The notes under the pieces are model-generated. The model saw only the letters and a program-made list of their open reading frames with translations. It was not told the origin of the DNA and did no database searches. 64,000 bases of DNA, from NCBI GenBank assembly GCA_905234685.1, contig CAJOIR010000001.1, forward strand, positions 62,001-126,000, given 5' to 3'. The stretch's first letter is position 1; each line of letters begins with the position of its first letter. Positions 45,125-53,828 of the stretch are shown here, piece after piece. The translations under genes were made by a program, and so were the position numbers. The stretch is from Paludibacteraceae bacterium (lineage in GTDB: Bacteria > Bacteroidota > Bacteroidia > Bacteroidales > Paludibacteraceae).

Positions 45125-46573
45125 TCATTTAGCCATTGCACGCACTTCTTCGTGATCGTCGAAGTGGTGTTTCACACCTTTGATTATCTGATAGTCCTCA
45201 TGCCCTTTGCCGGCAACGAGTATCACATCGTCTTTTCGAGCGAGTGTGCATGCAGTGCGGATTGCCTGACGGCGGTCTTCTATCACCAGTGTCGCCTGTT
45301 TCTCCTCTTCAGTAAGTCCGGCAAGCATATCTGCCAGTATGTCCTGCGGCTCTTCATCGCGGGGATTGTCGGATGTGAGAATGAGTTGGTCGGAGCCATG
45401 TTTGGCGAGTTGTGCCATCATTGGCCGTTTGCCTTTGTCACGGTTGCCTCCGCAGCCTACCACAGTGATGAGACGCGAGCCTTTTTTACGTATTTCATTT
45501 ATGGTGTTTATCACATTCTCAACAGCATCGGGGGTATGCGCATAGTCCACAATGGCAGTCCAGCCCTGCCGGCTTCCTATAGTCTCGAACCTGCCGTTGA
45601 CAGGATGAAGAGTGCTGAGAATGCGTAACACCTCGTCATTGTCGAATCCGAGGCATAGAGCGGTGCCATAGATGGCAAGCAGATTACTTACATTGAAACG
45701 CCCTACCAGCGGTACGAACACTTCTCTGCCGTTTATGTCAAGCAGCATGCCTTCGAAACCTTCTTCGAGTATCTTTGCCCTGTAGTCAGCCATGGTGCGG
45801 GTGGAATAGGTATGCACCTTAGCTTTTGTGTTCTGTGTCATCACCAGACCGTTTTTATCATCTTTGTTAGTGACGGCAAATGCCTGTGCGGGCAAGTAGT
45901 CAAAGAACCGCTTCTTGGTGTCACGGTAGTTGTCGAAGGTCTTGTGGAAGTCAATGTGGTCGCGTGTGAGGTTGGTGAATATGCCACCATTGAAGTCGAG
46001 ACCGGCAATGCGCTCCTGTGCTATGGCGTGCGATGAGACCTCCATGAATGCATATTCGCAGCCTGCCGCCACCATTCTGGCGAGCAGTGCGTTCAACTCG
46101 AGTGCATCGGGTGTGGTGTGAGTGGCGGGTACTGCCTCATCTTCGATGTAGTTGCATACAGTAGAGAGGAGACCTGCCTTATGCCCCATGCCGCGTGTCA
46201 GGCGGTAGAGCAGAGTGGCGATGGTGGTCTTGCCGTTGGTGCCAGTAACACCAACAAGTGTGAGGTGCCGGCTCGGTTCACCGTAGAAACGCGAGGCAAG
46301 ATAACCCAGAGTGCGCTGCGTATTCTCAACAACCACGACAGTGGCATCAGTAGTTGCGACATTGGCAATGTCTTCCACCACTATGACTGACGCTCCTGCC
46401 TCAAGGCATTGCGGAATGAACTGATGACTGTCAACAGTGGTGCCATGTGTGGCAACAAACATGCTACCTTTGCCCACCTTGCGTGAGTCGAACTGAATGT
46501 CGTTCACTTCAACATCTGCAGACCCGATAATCTGTAAAACCGGAATGCCTTTAATTAGTTCAGATAGTTTCAT
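45125..46573 (-). CDS. murE: UDP-MurNAc-L-Ala-D-Glu:diamino acid ligase
   Basis: Adds the third stem-peptide residue. The 482-residue Mur ligase has the ATP loop GVTGTNGKTTIATLLYRL, FTNLTRDHIDFH and VDYAHTPDAVENV. The DNPRDEEP segment carries the DNPR motif typical of enzymes that take meso-diaminopimelate rather than lysine. It lies 17 bp after ftsI. Confidence 0.97.
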   Translation of the reverse strand: MKLSELIKGIPVLQIIGSADVEVNDIQFDSRKVGKGSMFVATHGTTVDSHQFIPQCLEAGASVIVVEDIANVATTDATVVVVENTQRTLGYLASRFYGEPSRHLTLVGVTGTNGKTTIATLLYRLTRGMGHKAGLLSTVCNYIEDEAVPATHTTPDALELNALLARMVAAGCEYAFMEVSSHAIAQERIAGLDFNGGIFTNLTRDHIDFHKTFDNYRDTKKRFFDYLPAQAFAVTNKDDKNGLVMTQNTKAKVHTYSTRTMADYRAKILEEGFEGMLLDINGREVFVPLVGRFNVSNLLAIYGTALCLGFDNDEVLRILSTLHPVNGRFETIGSRQGWTAIVDYAHTPDAVENVINTINEIRKKGSRLITVVGCGGNRDKGKRPMMAQLAKHGSDQLILTSDNPRDEEPQDILADMLAGLTEEEKQATLVIEDRRQAIRTACTLARKDDVILVAGKGHEDYQIIKGVKHHFDDHEEVRAMAK

Positions 46574-46590
46574 ATATCATCAACTTTCAA

Positions 46591-48723
46591 TTATCTCAAT
46601 TCCAAGTGCACCGTATTGCCCCGTTGTGCTTTAGTGCCTGCTGCCACACTCTGGTTTGTCACTCTTCCTTTGCCGCTGAGCGTGACAAGCATACCTGTCT
46701 GTTCGATGGCATATACGGCATCGCGTGCACCCATGCCTACCACGTTGGGTACTATGTCGGATGTCACTTGCAGAGGTTCGGCCTCGTAGTTCTCGTTCAC
46801 GCGAATCCACTGCGAGTCGGTGCGCTTAATGTCTATGTTGGTACCGTCACCTGCGCGGCGAATCTCTTTCTGCAGTCCGCGCTTGATAGGCGGGAGTAGA
46901 ATGGATGCAGGGTCGGCATATTTATTGCTTACATCTACCGAGCCGCTGTATGCCATTGTCTTTTCCGCAATGCAGCGCACTGTACCACCGCAGTCGAAGC
47001 CTGCATCATACAAGGCCCTCGGCTTTTGCTGGATAACGCAGATACAAGTATATTTAGGGTTGTCGGCAGGGAAATAGCCGCAGAACAGAGTGCGGTGCTG
47101 GTCGTTGCGGTAACGTCCGTTTTCAAGCACCTGTGCAGTACCAGTCTTGCCTGCGATATGCACTTTGTCGGATTGCGCTTTCTTACCACCCCAGGGGTTG
47201 ACTGATGCAGTACCGAAATCGTTGTCCCATACTACAGCATCCAGACACTCCCGTATGTCGCGCAGTGTGGAGGACTTGCATATTGACGAAGCCACTGTAG
47301 ATGTAGAGAAACGTCGGATAGTCTGCCCGTCTCGTAGCACCTCTTTGACTAATATGGGTCGTATCATCTTGCCGTTATTGGCAATAGCATTGTAGAACAT
47401 CAGAATGTCGATAGGCGGCAACTCTACAAAGTAGCCGAAGGCCATACGTGCAAGTGTCTCACTGTCGTCAGGTACATTTATACGCGGCTGCTGTGTGCCC
47501 GGTATGTCGAAAGGCACTGAGTCGCGAACATGCATTTTATCAAGCTTGTCAACGAACTTTGATGCCTTCTTTTCATAGGCTGATGTGACAATCTTGGCAA
47601 GTCCGACATTGGAGGAAGCTGCCAATACCTGTTTTACGGTGAACAGACGGACAGGTTTGCCTGTCTTCTTGTCTTTATGTACGTGCGAGTCTTTTATGGG
47701 TTTCTTGGCTTTTTCATAAGACCACACACCATATTCCACGTCAATAGTATCGGTTAGTTTCACCTTGCCGTCATCAAGAGCCGCCATCAATGCATAGGTC
47801 TTGAAAGTGGAGCCGGGTTCGATACGTGTGACTGCATAGTTTTTGTCTTCACGGTAACTGCCGTCCTCCTGTCTGCCAAGATTGCTGATGGCACGCACTT
47901 CGCCAGTGTGAGTCTCCATCAGTATGCAGCAGCCCCAGTCCGCCTCTAACCGCTCCAGGGTATTCCGCAATTGTATTTCTGTCACATCCTGCAGGTTGCA
48001 GTCGATAGTAGTCAGTATGTCGCAACCGTCTTCAGCCTCCCGGTTAACTTGCGATACAGTATGTCCTTCCACAGTGTGGGTGCCCACTTCGCCGGCTTTA
48101 CCCCGAAGTATTTCGTCGTATGCCATCTCCAGCCCTGAGACACCTGAGCCGTTGCTGCCATAGATAGAGCCTATCGAACGTGAGGCAAGGCTGCCGAAAG
48201 GCTTGATGCGCTGGTAATTCGACTCCACTATGAGCCCGCTCTTGAGAGGTCCCTGATTGAACAGAGGCATTGCGCGTACTACCTTAATCTGCAAATATGT
48301 GAGTCGTTTGGGGTAAAGACGCAAACGTCCGTTGCCTGTGTTGTAGCCCTGCTGAATCATACGTTTGTATTCTGCCGCTGAACGGTCACCGAAATAGTCG
48401 GCAAGGGCAGTCGATATGCTGTCGATGTAGTTGTTGAACAACTTACCTTTGTTTTTATGCAGCGACTCTACACGTGTGTCCATGTATATTCTGTATGTAG
48501 GTGCACTACCGGCAAGCAGGCGTCCGCAGCAGTCGTAAATGTTGCCACGGTTGGCCTCTATCTCATAGTCCTTGCTTTTCTGCTTTGATGCTATTTTCAT
48601 CAGGTCTTCACGCTCAACAGTCTGTGTAATGACTATTTTTGTCAGCACTGCAATAAAGCCTGCCGCTATCAAGGTAAAGATAACAGCAAACCGTATGATG
48701 ATATTTTTCTGTCTGTCGCCCAT
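46591..48723 (-). CDS. ftsI: Septal penicillin-binding protein FtsI with PASTA domain
   Basis: A transpeptidase that crosslinks septal peptidoglycan. The 710-residue class B PBP has one N-terminal membrane helix (about 10-30), a dimerisation region, the active-site STFK (Ser305-Lys308) in EPGSTFKTYALM, the SSN motif in ASSNVG and KTG in AGKTGTAQ. The last ~60 residues hold a PASTA domain (VPNVVGMGARDAVYAIEQ). It is preceded by ftsL and followed by murE. Confidence 0.95.
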   Translation of the reverse strand: MGDRQKNIIIRFAVIFTLIAAGFIAVLTKIVITQTVEREDLMKIASKQKSKDYEIEANRGNIYDCCGRLLAGSAPTYRIYMDTRVESLHKNKGKLFNNYIDSISTALADYFGDRSAAEYKRMIQQGYNTGNGRLRLYPKRLTYLQIKVVRAMPLFNQGPLKSGLIVESNYQRIKPFGSLASRSIGSIYGSNGSGVSGLEMAYDEILRGKAGEVGTHTVEGHTVSQVNREAEDGCDILTTIDCNLQDVTEIQLRNTLERLEADWGCCILMETHTGEVRAISNLGRQEDGSYREDKNYAVTRIEPGSTFKTYALMAALDDGKVKLTDTIDVEYGVWSYEKAKKPIKDSHVHKDKKTGKPVRLFTVKQVLAASSNVGLAKIVTSAYEKKASKFVDKLDKMHVRDSVPFDIPGTQQPRINVPDDSETLARMAFGYFVELPPIDILMFYNAIANNGKMIRPILVKEVLRDGQTIRRFSTSTVASSICKSSTLRDIRECLDAVVWDNDFGTASVNPWGGKKAQSDKVHIAGKTGTAQVLENGRYRNDQHRTLFCGYFPADNPKYTCICVIQQKPRALYDAGFDCGGTVRCIAEKTMAYSGSVDVSNKYADPASILLPPIKRGLQKEIRRAGDGTNIDIKRTDSQWIRVNENYEAEPLQVTSDIVPNVVGMGARDAVYAIEQTGMLVTLSGKGRVTNQSVAAGTKAQRGNTVHLELR

Positions 48724-48749
48724 GAAGAACTTTCAAAATAGAATAAGCA

Positions 48750-49070
48750 CTACTTGATCAGAGTAGGCGGAGTTACAGACTCGTGCACCGGACTGTTCTG
48801 TTCTTTCAAACGTCTGCTAATGGCAGAAGGTCTGGTCATTTGTGTATATTCAGATGAGAGTTCAAGCATCTCATATCTCGCTTCTTTTATTTCCTCGTTA
48901 AGCACCTTTATGCGCCTCTGCTGGCTCTGACTCTGGAACCCGCTGTATATATATACAAAGGTAAGCGCAGCAATCAGTGCCAGTAACTTGTATTGTTTGC
49001 GGAAGAAGTCTGTAGCAAAGATGCTTCCAGACAATATCTCCTTAATATGTATGCGCCTCCAGTTCATCAA
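48750..49070 (-). CDS. ftsL: FtsL-like division protein
   Basis: The 106-residue protein has a short cytoplasmic N-terminus, one hydrophobic segment (LLALIAALTFVYIYSGF) and an extracytoplasmic stretch with coiled-coil pattern (QSQQRRIKVLNEEIKEARYE). This is the FtsL layout. Position between rsmH and ftsI supports the name, since FtsL sequence is poorly conserved. Confidence 0.82.
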   Translation of the reverse strand: MMNWRRIHIKEILSGSIFATDFFRKQYKLLALIAALTFVYIYSGFQSQSQQRRIKVLNEEIKEARYEMLELSSEYTQMTRPSAISRRLKEQNSPVHESVTPPTLIK

Positions 49071-49071
49071 A

Positions 49072-50010
49072 CTATCCTTTCTTTTCAGCTATGCGCAACT
49101 TGGCACTTCTTGACCTCGGATTGTTTTCCACTTCTTCTGCAGAGGCTGTTATCACTTTGCTGTTAACCTGCAGAAATGGGGTGACGGGGTTGCCGTAGAA
49201 GTCCTTTTCAAGTCTGCCTTCAAGGTTGCCAGTCTTGAAAAAGTTCTTAACCATTCGGTCTTCAAGACTGTGGTAAGTGAGTACGGCTATTCGTCCTCCT
49301 GAACACAAGACGTCCAATGAGGCTGTGAGCATCTCCTTCAGAGCTGACATCTCGTCGTTAACCTCAATGCGCAGCGCCTGGAATACGCGTGCAAGGTCTT
49401 TCTTTTCCTTGTCACGTCCGCATAACGGCGTCAGCAGGTCACAGAGTTGTTCCGTGCGCTCTATGGTGGCGTGGCTTCGTGACTTGACTACAGCCTTGGC
49501 TATCTGTCTTGCGTTTCGACATTCGCCATAGAGGTATATGATATCCGCCAGTCGCTCTTCGCTGTAGGTGTTCACAACATCGGCGGCACTGAGTGTTGCC
49601 TGACGGTTCATGCGCATGTCAAGCGGACCTGACAGACGGAACGAGAAGCCGCGTTCCGAAGTGTCGAAGTGATGAAAGCTGACACCGAGGTCGGCAAGTA
49701 TGCCGTCAACAGGTATTGCATTGTAATACCTGAGAAAGTTTTTAAGATATCGGAAGTTACCATGCACAAACTGCCAACGTCCGCTCTCTGCAGCGTCCTG
49801 CCAGTACTGCTGTTGCATGGCGTTGTCAAAGGCGTCTGTGTCCTGATCAAAACTAAGCAGCCGGCCGCCTTCAGACAGCCTCTCCATTATGGCTCTAGAG
49901 TGCCCTCCGCCACCAAAGGTCATGTCCACGTAGGTGCCTGCGGACTTGACAGCAAGACCTTCCAAGGTCTCATTCAAAAGGGCCGGAATATGGTAGATTG
50001 TGTCAGACAT
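49072..50010 (-). CDS. rsmH: 16S rRNA (cytosine-N4)-methyltransferase
   Basis: Methylates C1402 of 16S rRNA. The 312-residue protein has HIPALLNETLEGL, the SAM site VDMTFGGGGHSRAI, GILADLGVSFHHFD and the C-terminal VLTYHSLEDRMVKNFF. It lies 18 bp after mraZ and one base before ftsL. Confidence 0.97.
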   Translation of the reverse strand: MSDTIYHIPALLNETLEGLAVKSAGTYVDMTFGGGGHSRAIMERLSEGGRLLSFDQDTDAFDNAMQQQYWQDAAESGRWQFVHGNFRYLKNFLRYYNAIPVDGILADLGVSFHHFDTSERGFSFRLSGPLDMRMNRQATLSAADVVNTYSEERLADIIYLYGECRNARQIAKAVVKSRSHATIERTEQLCDLLTPLCGRDKEKKDLARVFQALRIEVNDEMSALKEMLTASLDVLCSGGRIAVLTYHSLEDRMVKNFFKTGNLEGRLEKDFYGNPVTPFLQVNSKVITASAEEVENNPRSRSAKLRIAEKKG

Positions 50011-50028
50011 GGTGGAGAATACGTTGTG

Positions 50029-50487
50029 TCAGAATGATTTCTTGCTCATGCGCTTGCGCAGTTGTTCGGCAAATTCGCGTTGCCCGATTTTCTTGTTCAG
50101 GAATGTCTGTTTGTCCCAAATGGCGAAACGGTTCATCATGCCCACTATCAGCAGGTCGCCCGTAGCACCTATTTGCTGCAGGTTGCGTTTCTGCAGCAGT
50201 ATGCGCCCCTGTGAGTCAGGTTCCAGGTATTCGGCATCGGCTACAAACTGCATCATCAACATTTGATCATCAGGATTCCACTCGTCAAGTTCCTCACCCA
50301 ACTGCTCAACGCGCTTGTTCCACACCTGCTCCGGGTAGATGACAAGGCATTCGTTCTCAGTGTCTCTGCGCATCACTACACGTGTACTCTGCTCTGCGGC
50401 AAGAATCTTGCGATAAACTGCGGGAATGAACATACGTCCTTTCTCGTCCAAACGTGCTTCTATATTTCCGATGAATGTTGCAACCAT
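50029..50487 (-). CDS. mraZ: MraZ, dcw cluster DNA-binding protein
   Basis: About 152 residues from ATG 50487 (MVATFIGNIEARLDEKGR), the family's usual opening; a start five codons upstream at 50502 is possible. Two AbrB-like repeats are visible, each with the DxKGR-type core (ARLDEKGRMFIPA and EPDSQGRILLQ). MraZ binds repeats in front of the cluster and regulates it in other bacteria. It is the first dcw gene. Confidence 0.95.
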   Translation of the reverse strand: MVATFIGNIEARLDEKGRMFIPAVYRKILAAEQSTRVVMRRDTENECLVIYPEQVWNKRVEQLGEELDEWNPDDQMLMMQFVADAEYLEPDSQGRILLQKRNLQQIGATGDLLIVGMMNRFAIWDKQTFLNKKIGQREFAEQLRKRMSKKSF

Positions 50488-50528
50488 AATTTCAACTATC
50501 AACTGTCACCTATTAACTGTTTCCGCTG

Positions 50529-50561
50529 CAAAGGTATAAAAAATATCTCATATTCCCCACA
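50529..50561 (-). promoter_or_regulatory. Promoter of mraZ and the dcw cluster
   Basis: On the minus strand TGTG (50561-50558), 21 bp and TACCTTTG (50536-50529). The -7 element is full consensus, the -33 is approximate. The MraZ ATG at 50487 is 42 bp downstream. Confidence 0.65.
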
Positions 50562-50745
50562 TTGCACCACATTTTATTTTTCAACACTGTTTTTAACAAC
50601 TTATCAACATTAATTTTTATATATAAATATCACATAATCACAACAATTGAAATATTATTAACATGGTGGTGAATTGTGGAGCATTATGATTAAGCTATAT
50701 TGTGTTTCTGTTTGATAGGATAAAGATATTGATATAATACCATCC

Positions 50746-50778
50746 TAAGCTCATCCCAAGTTCATCCGAAGCTCACTT
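50746..50778. repeat. Three-unit 11-bp array (NAAGYTCATCC)
   Basis: TAAGCTCATCC, CAAGTTCATCC and GAAGCTCACTT are contiguous 11-bp units in the spacer upstream of mraZ. Confidence 0.7.
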
Positions 50779-50839
50779 ATACTACTATAGGTGTATTTGT
50801 CAATAACAATATGTCTTTAGTCATATTTATATAGAACAT

Positions 50840-50869
50840 TCAGCCCGACAACATAAGTCATCGGGCTGA
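50840..50869 (-). terminator. Terminator of the SusC/SusD operon
   Basis: TCAGCCCGA (50840-50848) pairs with TCGGGCTGA (50861-50869) across a 12-nt loop, 28 bp past the stop of the last gene of the operon. On the minus strand AATGTTCTATATAAATAT follows, moderately U-rich. Confidence 0.7.
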
Positions 50870-50897
50870 GTGATAGTGTATTTACGGTTGCTGATTG

Positions 50898-52358
50898 TTA
50901 CTCTGCCTGTTGTCCGCCGATATAGTAGCGTACACCGTCTTTTTCTATTGTCACTACGCCGTCGGTGAATGTTTTCTTTGCGGTGTTTGCATTGCTTCGG
51001 ATGTCTTCTGTGCCTGCGGGCATAAAGAAGCGTCCCCAGTATGCATCAGCCCTGTATTCCGGCAGGCTCTCTTCCGGCACAATCACCTGCATGCTGTTCT
51101 GTACACCTTCAAAAGTGTTCTCCTGTATCTTCGGCATCTTTGCCGGTGCATGTAACTTGCCTTCCGAAAGTTTCAGACAGCCTGCAAAAACGAAGTTGCC
51201 TATTAGTTCCGTACCTTCGTTTATGGTTACGTTGCCCAGATTGGTGCAGTCTTCGAATGCGTAGTTGCCTATCTGCTTTACGCCGGTAGGAATGTTTATA
51301 GCAGTCAGTGCCGTGCAGTCGCTGAAACCATATCCGTCGATAGTGGTAAGAGTGGACGGCAGTTGTACTGTCTGCAGGTTCTCGCAACTGCGGAATGCCG
51401 ACGGACCAACCACTTCCAGACCTTCGGGCAATACTACATTTGTCAGTTTTGCGCAGTTCTTGAAAGATTCATAGTTGATACGTTTCAAAGTGGTTGGGAA
51501 GTTGATGTTGCACAACTCTCTGTTGCCCGAGAAGAAATATGCAGGAATCTCCTCTATGCCTTCAGGCAGCGTGACGCTCATCAGTGTGTCGCAATTGGCG
51601 AGCATAGCCTGACCTATGGATGTTACACTTGCAGGTATCACCATGTCTTCAAGCAGACGGCATGCGCGGAATGCCTGAGTGCCTATTTCTTTAGGTGAAC
51701 CAAGGAAGTTGATGTGAGCCACACCTCCTTTGCTGTTGACTATTTCATACGGGCGTTTAGAAAGATCAGCCTGTTGCAGACCGCCTCCGAGACCATAGAA
51801 CATATAGTCCGGTATGCGTTCAACAGCGGCACCTATGTTTACTTCTTTCAGGTCGTATGCCGACCAGAAACGGTCTGAGTAACCGTCATTATCATCGTCA
51901 ACATATTCACCGTATGCCACGTTGCCAAAGGAGAACGGAGCAAACGAAGGCAGAGTGAGGTCGGCGCAACGCTTTGCATTGTAGTTCACCTGAGTCATGT
52001 GGCAGCAAAACTGGAATGCTCCTTCGCGAATATAGAGCATAGACTCCGGTATGGTAACCGAGATGAGTTTGAAGCACTCAGCAAAAGCCTGTTCGCCGAT
52101 ACCTACAACTTCATAACTCTTGCCTTTTATAGTTACAAAGTCCGGTATGCGGATTGTGTCAGCGTATTCATCTGCCACAGCACCGTACCATGAACCTTTG
52201 TAGGTAACTTCCACTGCATTTCTGCCGTAACCTTTGCTGACATCATTGAACCACAGCGAGTCGCCGTCCTGATTGACTCCTGCAAGGTCGTATGCATGCA
52301 ATGGCAGAGCACAGAATGCAATACTGATAATAACTAATATCTTCTTCATATAATCCAT
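50898..52358 (-). CDS. BspA-like leucine-rich-repeat protein
   Basis: The 486-residue protein has a signal peptide (MKKILVIISIAFCALPLHA after a short MDY lead), then about a dozen LRR_5-type units such as EVVGIGEQAFAECFKLISVTIP and TVQLPSTLTTIDGYGF. The tail is FTDGVVTIEKDGVRYYIGGQ, a weaker match to the C-terminal pattern of the other secreted proteins. It is the last gene of the SusC/SusD operon, 66 bp after its neighbour. A surface-binding role is likely. Confidence 0.85.
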   Translation of the reverse strand: MDYMKKILVIISIAFCALPLHAYDLAGVNQDGDSLWFNDVSKGYGRNAVEVTYKGSWYGAVADEYADTIRIPDFVTIKGKSYEVVGIGEQAFAECFKLISVTIPESMLYIREGAFQFCCHMTQVNYNAKRCADLTLPSFAPFSFGNVAYGEYVDDDNDGYSDRFWSAYDLKEVNIGAAVERIPDYMFYGLGGGLQQADLSKRPYEIVNSKGGVAHINFLGSPKEIGTQAFRACRLLEDMVIPASVTSIGQAMLANCDTLMSVTLPEGIEEIPAYFFSGNRELCNINFPTTLKRINYESFKNCAKLTNVVLPEGLEVVGPSAFRSCENLQTVQLPSTLTTIDGYGFSDCTALTAINIPTGVKQIGNYAFEDCTNLGNVTINEGTELIGNFVFAGCLKLSEGKLHAPAKMPKIQENTFEGVQNSMQVIVPEESLPEYRADAYWGRFFMPAGTEDIRSNANTAKKTFTDGVVTIEKDGVRYYIGGQQAE

Positions 52359-52374
52359 TTGTTTTTATTTGTGA

Positions 52375-52401
52375 GTATCAGAGGTGTTCAGCCTCCGATA
52401 C
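52375..52401. other. Stem-loop between the last two genes of the SusC/SusD operon
   Basis: GTATCAGAGG (52375-52384) and CCTCCGATAC (52392-52401) pair over 10 bp, with the one non-Watson-Crick position a G-U pair in the minus-strand RNA. The loop is 7 nt. No T-run follows, so it may be an mRNA stabiliser or attenuator rather than a terminator. Confidence 0.5.
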
Positions 52402-52424
52402 CCTTGTGAAAGCCTGTTTGCAAC

Positions 52425-53786
52425 TTAACGTACTTCTGCTCCGAGTACATTGAAAGTCTTGCCGTCACGGACAATGTATATCTGACCGTCGATCAGCACC
52501 TTCTGAGCATTGTTGCTGTTGCTCAGTATCTCCTCTACACCGGTTTCAGGAGCCTCCTCGTCGGTGAAGTAACCGTGGATACTTACAGCCATGTTGCTGC
52601 CCTTACCCATGTTGTAGGAGTAGCTGTGGCCGCCTGCAAGGAAATAGGTGTTGCCTTCCGGGTAGTAGTAGTCACAGAAGATACCGAAATCAAGACCTTC
52701 CTGCGACATGCCTGACAAAACCATGTAGAACGGACCGTCAAGCACGACAGGCTGAGGTGAGAAGCCGCCGAGAGCGTTCTTTGCACCAAAGGCAAGGTTG
52801 ATGTCGCCAACATACAACTTGGAACCACCGCTTAAGTCGTACTCTTCCGCATTGTCAATGTTTGCAGAGGTGATGTCAAACGAAGCAATAAGGGAATCTG
52901 AATAAACAGATTTAATTTTGCCTTCCTCGGTTTTCTGATAGTCCATTGCAAACAACTCAAGTTTGACACTCTTGCCTGCGGGAATCATCTTTGCAGCTTC
53001 CGCGTTCTCACTGTAAACGTTGATAGTGATAGTATCAGCTTTGAAACGTCCGAAGTTCTCGTATGTGGTAACGAAAGTGTCGACAACCAGTGTGGCTGAC
53101 AATTTCAGTCCGGTGCCGTATGCATACGGAGATTCACTGCTGAAGCCTACACGGTAGAAGTCGTTGCCTCCAAACACGGTGTCAGTGTAAGTAGCGCAGT
53201 TGGTGATAGCAATGTCCCAATCAGGCAATACAATAATTGCTGCACGGTCAGCATATTTCGAACCATATTGGAATGAACCTTTAACATTGAGTTCATCATC
53301 CAATTGTGCAAGCCAAGGCATATAGAATGCACTGCCTGCTGAGTCGAGCTGGAAGCCTGCCTCGATGTAGTCGCAGTCCCATTTGTCTTCTGCAATGGCA
53401 TACATCTGACCGCTGGCAGCGGTAAAGCCCCATACCATGGTTGAGTCACCAGAGTGAATCAATGATGCATTTTCGAATACGACATCAGTTGTGTCAGAGA
53501 TGTAGATTCTCGGATATGAACTGTTGCCGTTTGGATATGAACCACCAAAGAAAGAACCGAACGGACGCAGGTAGTAGAGAGTGTCGGTTTCACCGTTAAG
53601 ACGCGCCTTGCGAATAGCCGGGTCGGTGATGGTCTTTGCTACAGAAGCCTCGCCGAGAGTCTTCTTCTGTGAGTACATTTCGCTTTTGTTGAGACGCAGA
53701 GTGCTGTTGTCAACACTGCGCAGGTCCTGTGCCATAACACTTGATGCCATGAGCACTACAAGAGACAAAGTAACAATCTTTTTCAT
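52425..53786 (-). CDS. Secreted protein of unknown function with T9SS-like tail
   Basis: The 453-residue protein has a signal peptide (MKKIVTLSLVVLMASSVMAQ), then mainly beta-predicted sequence with several aromatic segments such as YPRIYISDTTDVVF and FGIFCDYYYPEGNTYFLAGG. It has no recognisable catalytic motif. The tail VLIDGQIYIVRDGKTFNVLG matches that of the 36721-39540 protein. It is 42 bp after the DUF4302 gene, so it probably takes part in capturing the same substrate. Confidence 0.7.
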   Translation of the reverse strand: MKKIVTLSLVVLMASSVMAQDLRSVDNSTLRLNKSEMYSQKKTLGEASVAKTITDPAIRKARLNGETDTLYYLRPFGSFFGGSYPNGNSSYPRIYISDTTDVVFENASLIHSGDSTMVWGFTAASGQMYAIAEDKWDCDYIEAGFQLDSAGSAFYMPWLAQLDDELNVKGSFQYGSKYADRAAIIVLPDWDIAITNCATYTDTVFGGNDFYRVGFSSESPYAYGTGLKLSATLVVDTFVTTYENFGRFKADTITINVYSENAEAAKMIPAGKSVKLELFAMDYQKTEEGKIKSVYSDSLIASFDITSANIDNAEEYDLSGGSKLYVGDINLAFGAKNALGGFSPQPVVLDGPFYMVLSGMSQEGLDFGIFCDYYYPEGNTYFLAGGHSYSYNMGKGSNMAVSIHGYFTDEEAPETGVEEILSNSNNAQKVLIDGQIYIVRDGKTFNVLGAEVR

Positions 53787-53828
53787 AATTGTAATGTGTT
53801 AAGTTTGACTAATAGTTTATTATTTTTG

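Larger units (their letters stand above)
50503..50897. other. Intergenic region before the dcw cluster
   Basis: This 395-bp AT-rich stretch contains the mraZ promoter (50529-50561), an 11-bp array (50746-50778) and a terminator for the upstream operon (50840-50869). I found no convincing gene. Confidence 0.75.
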
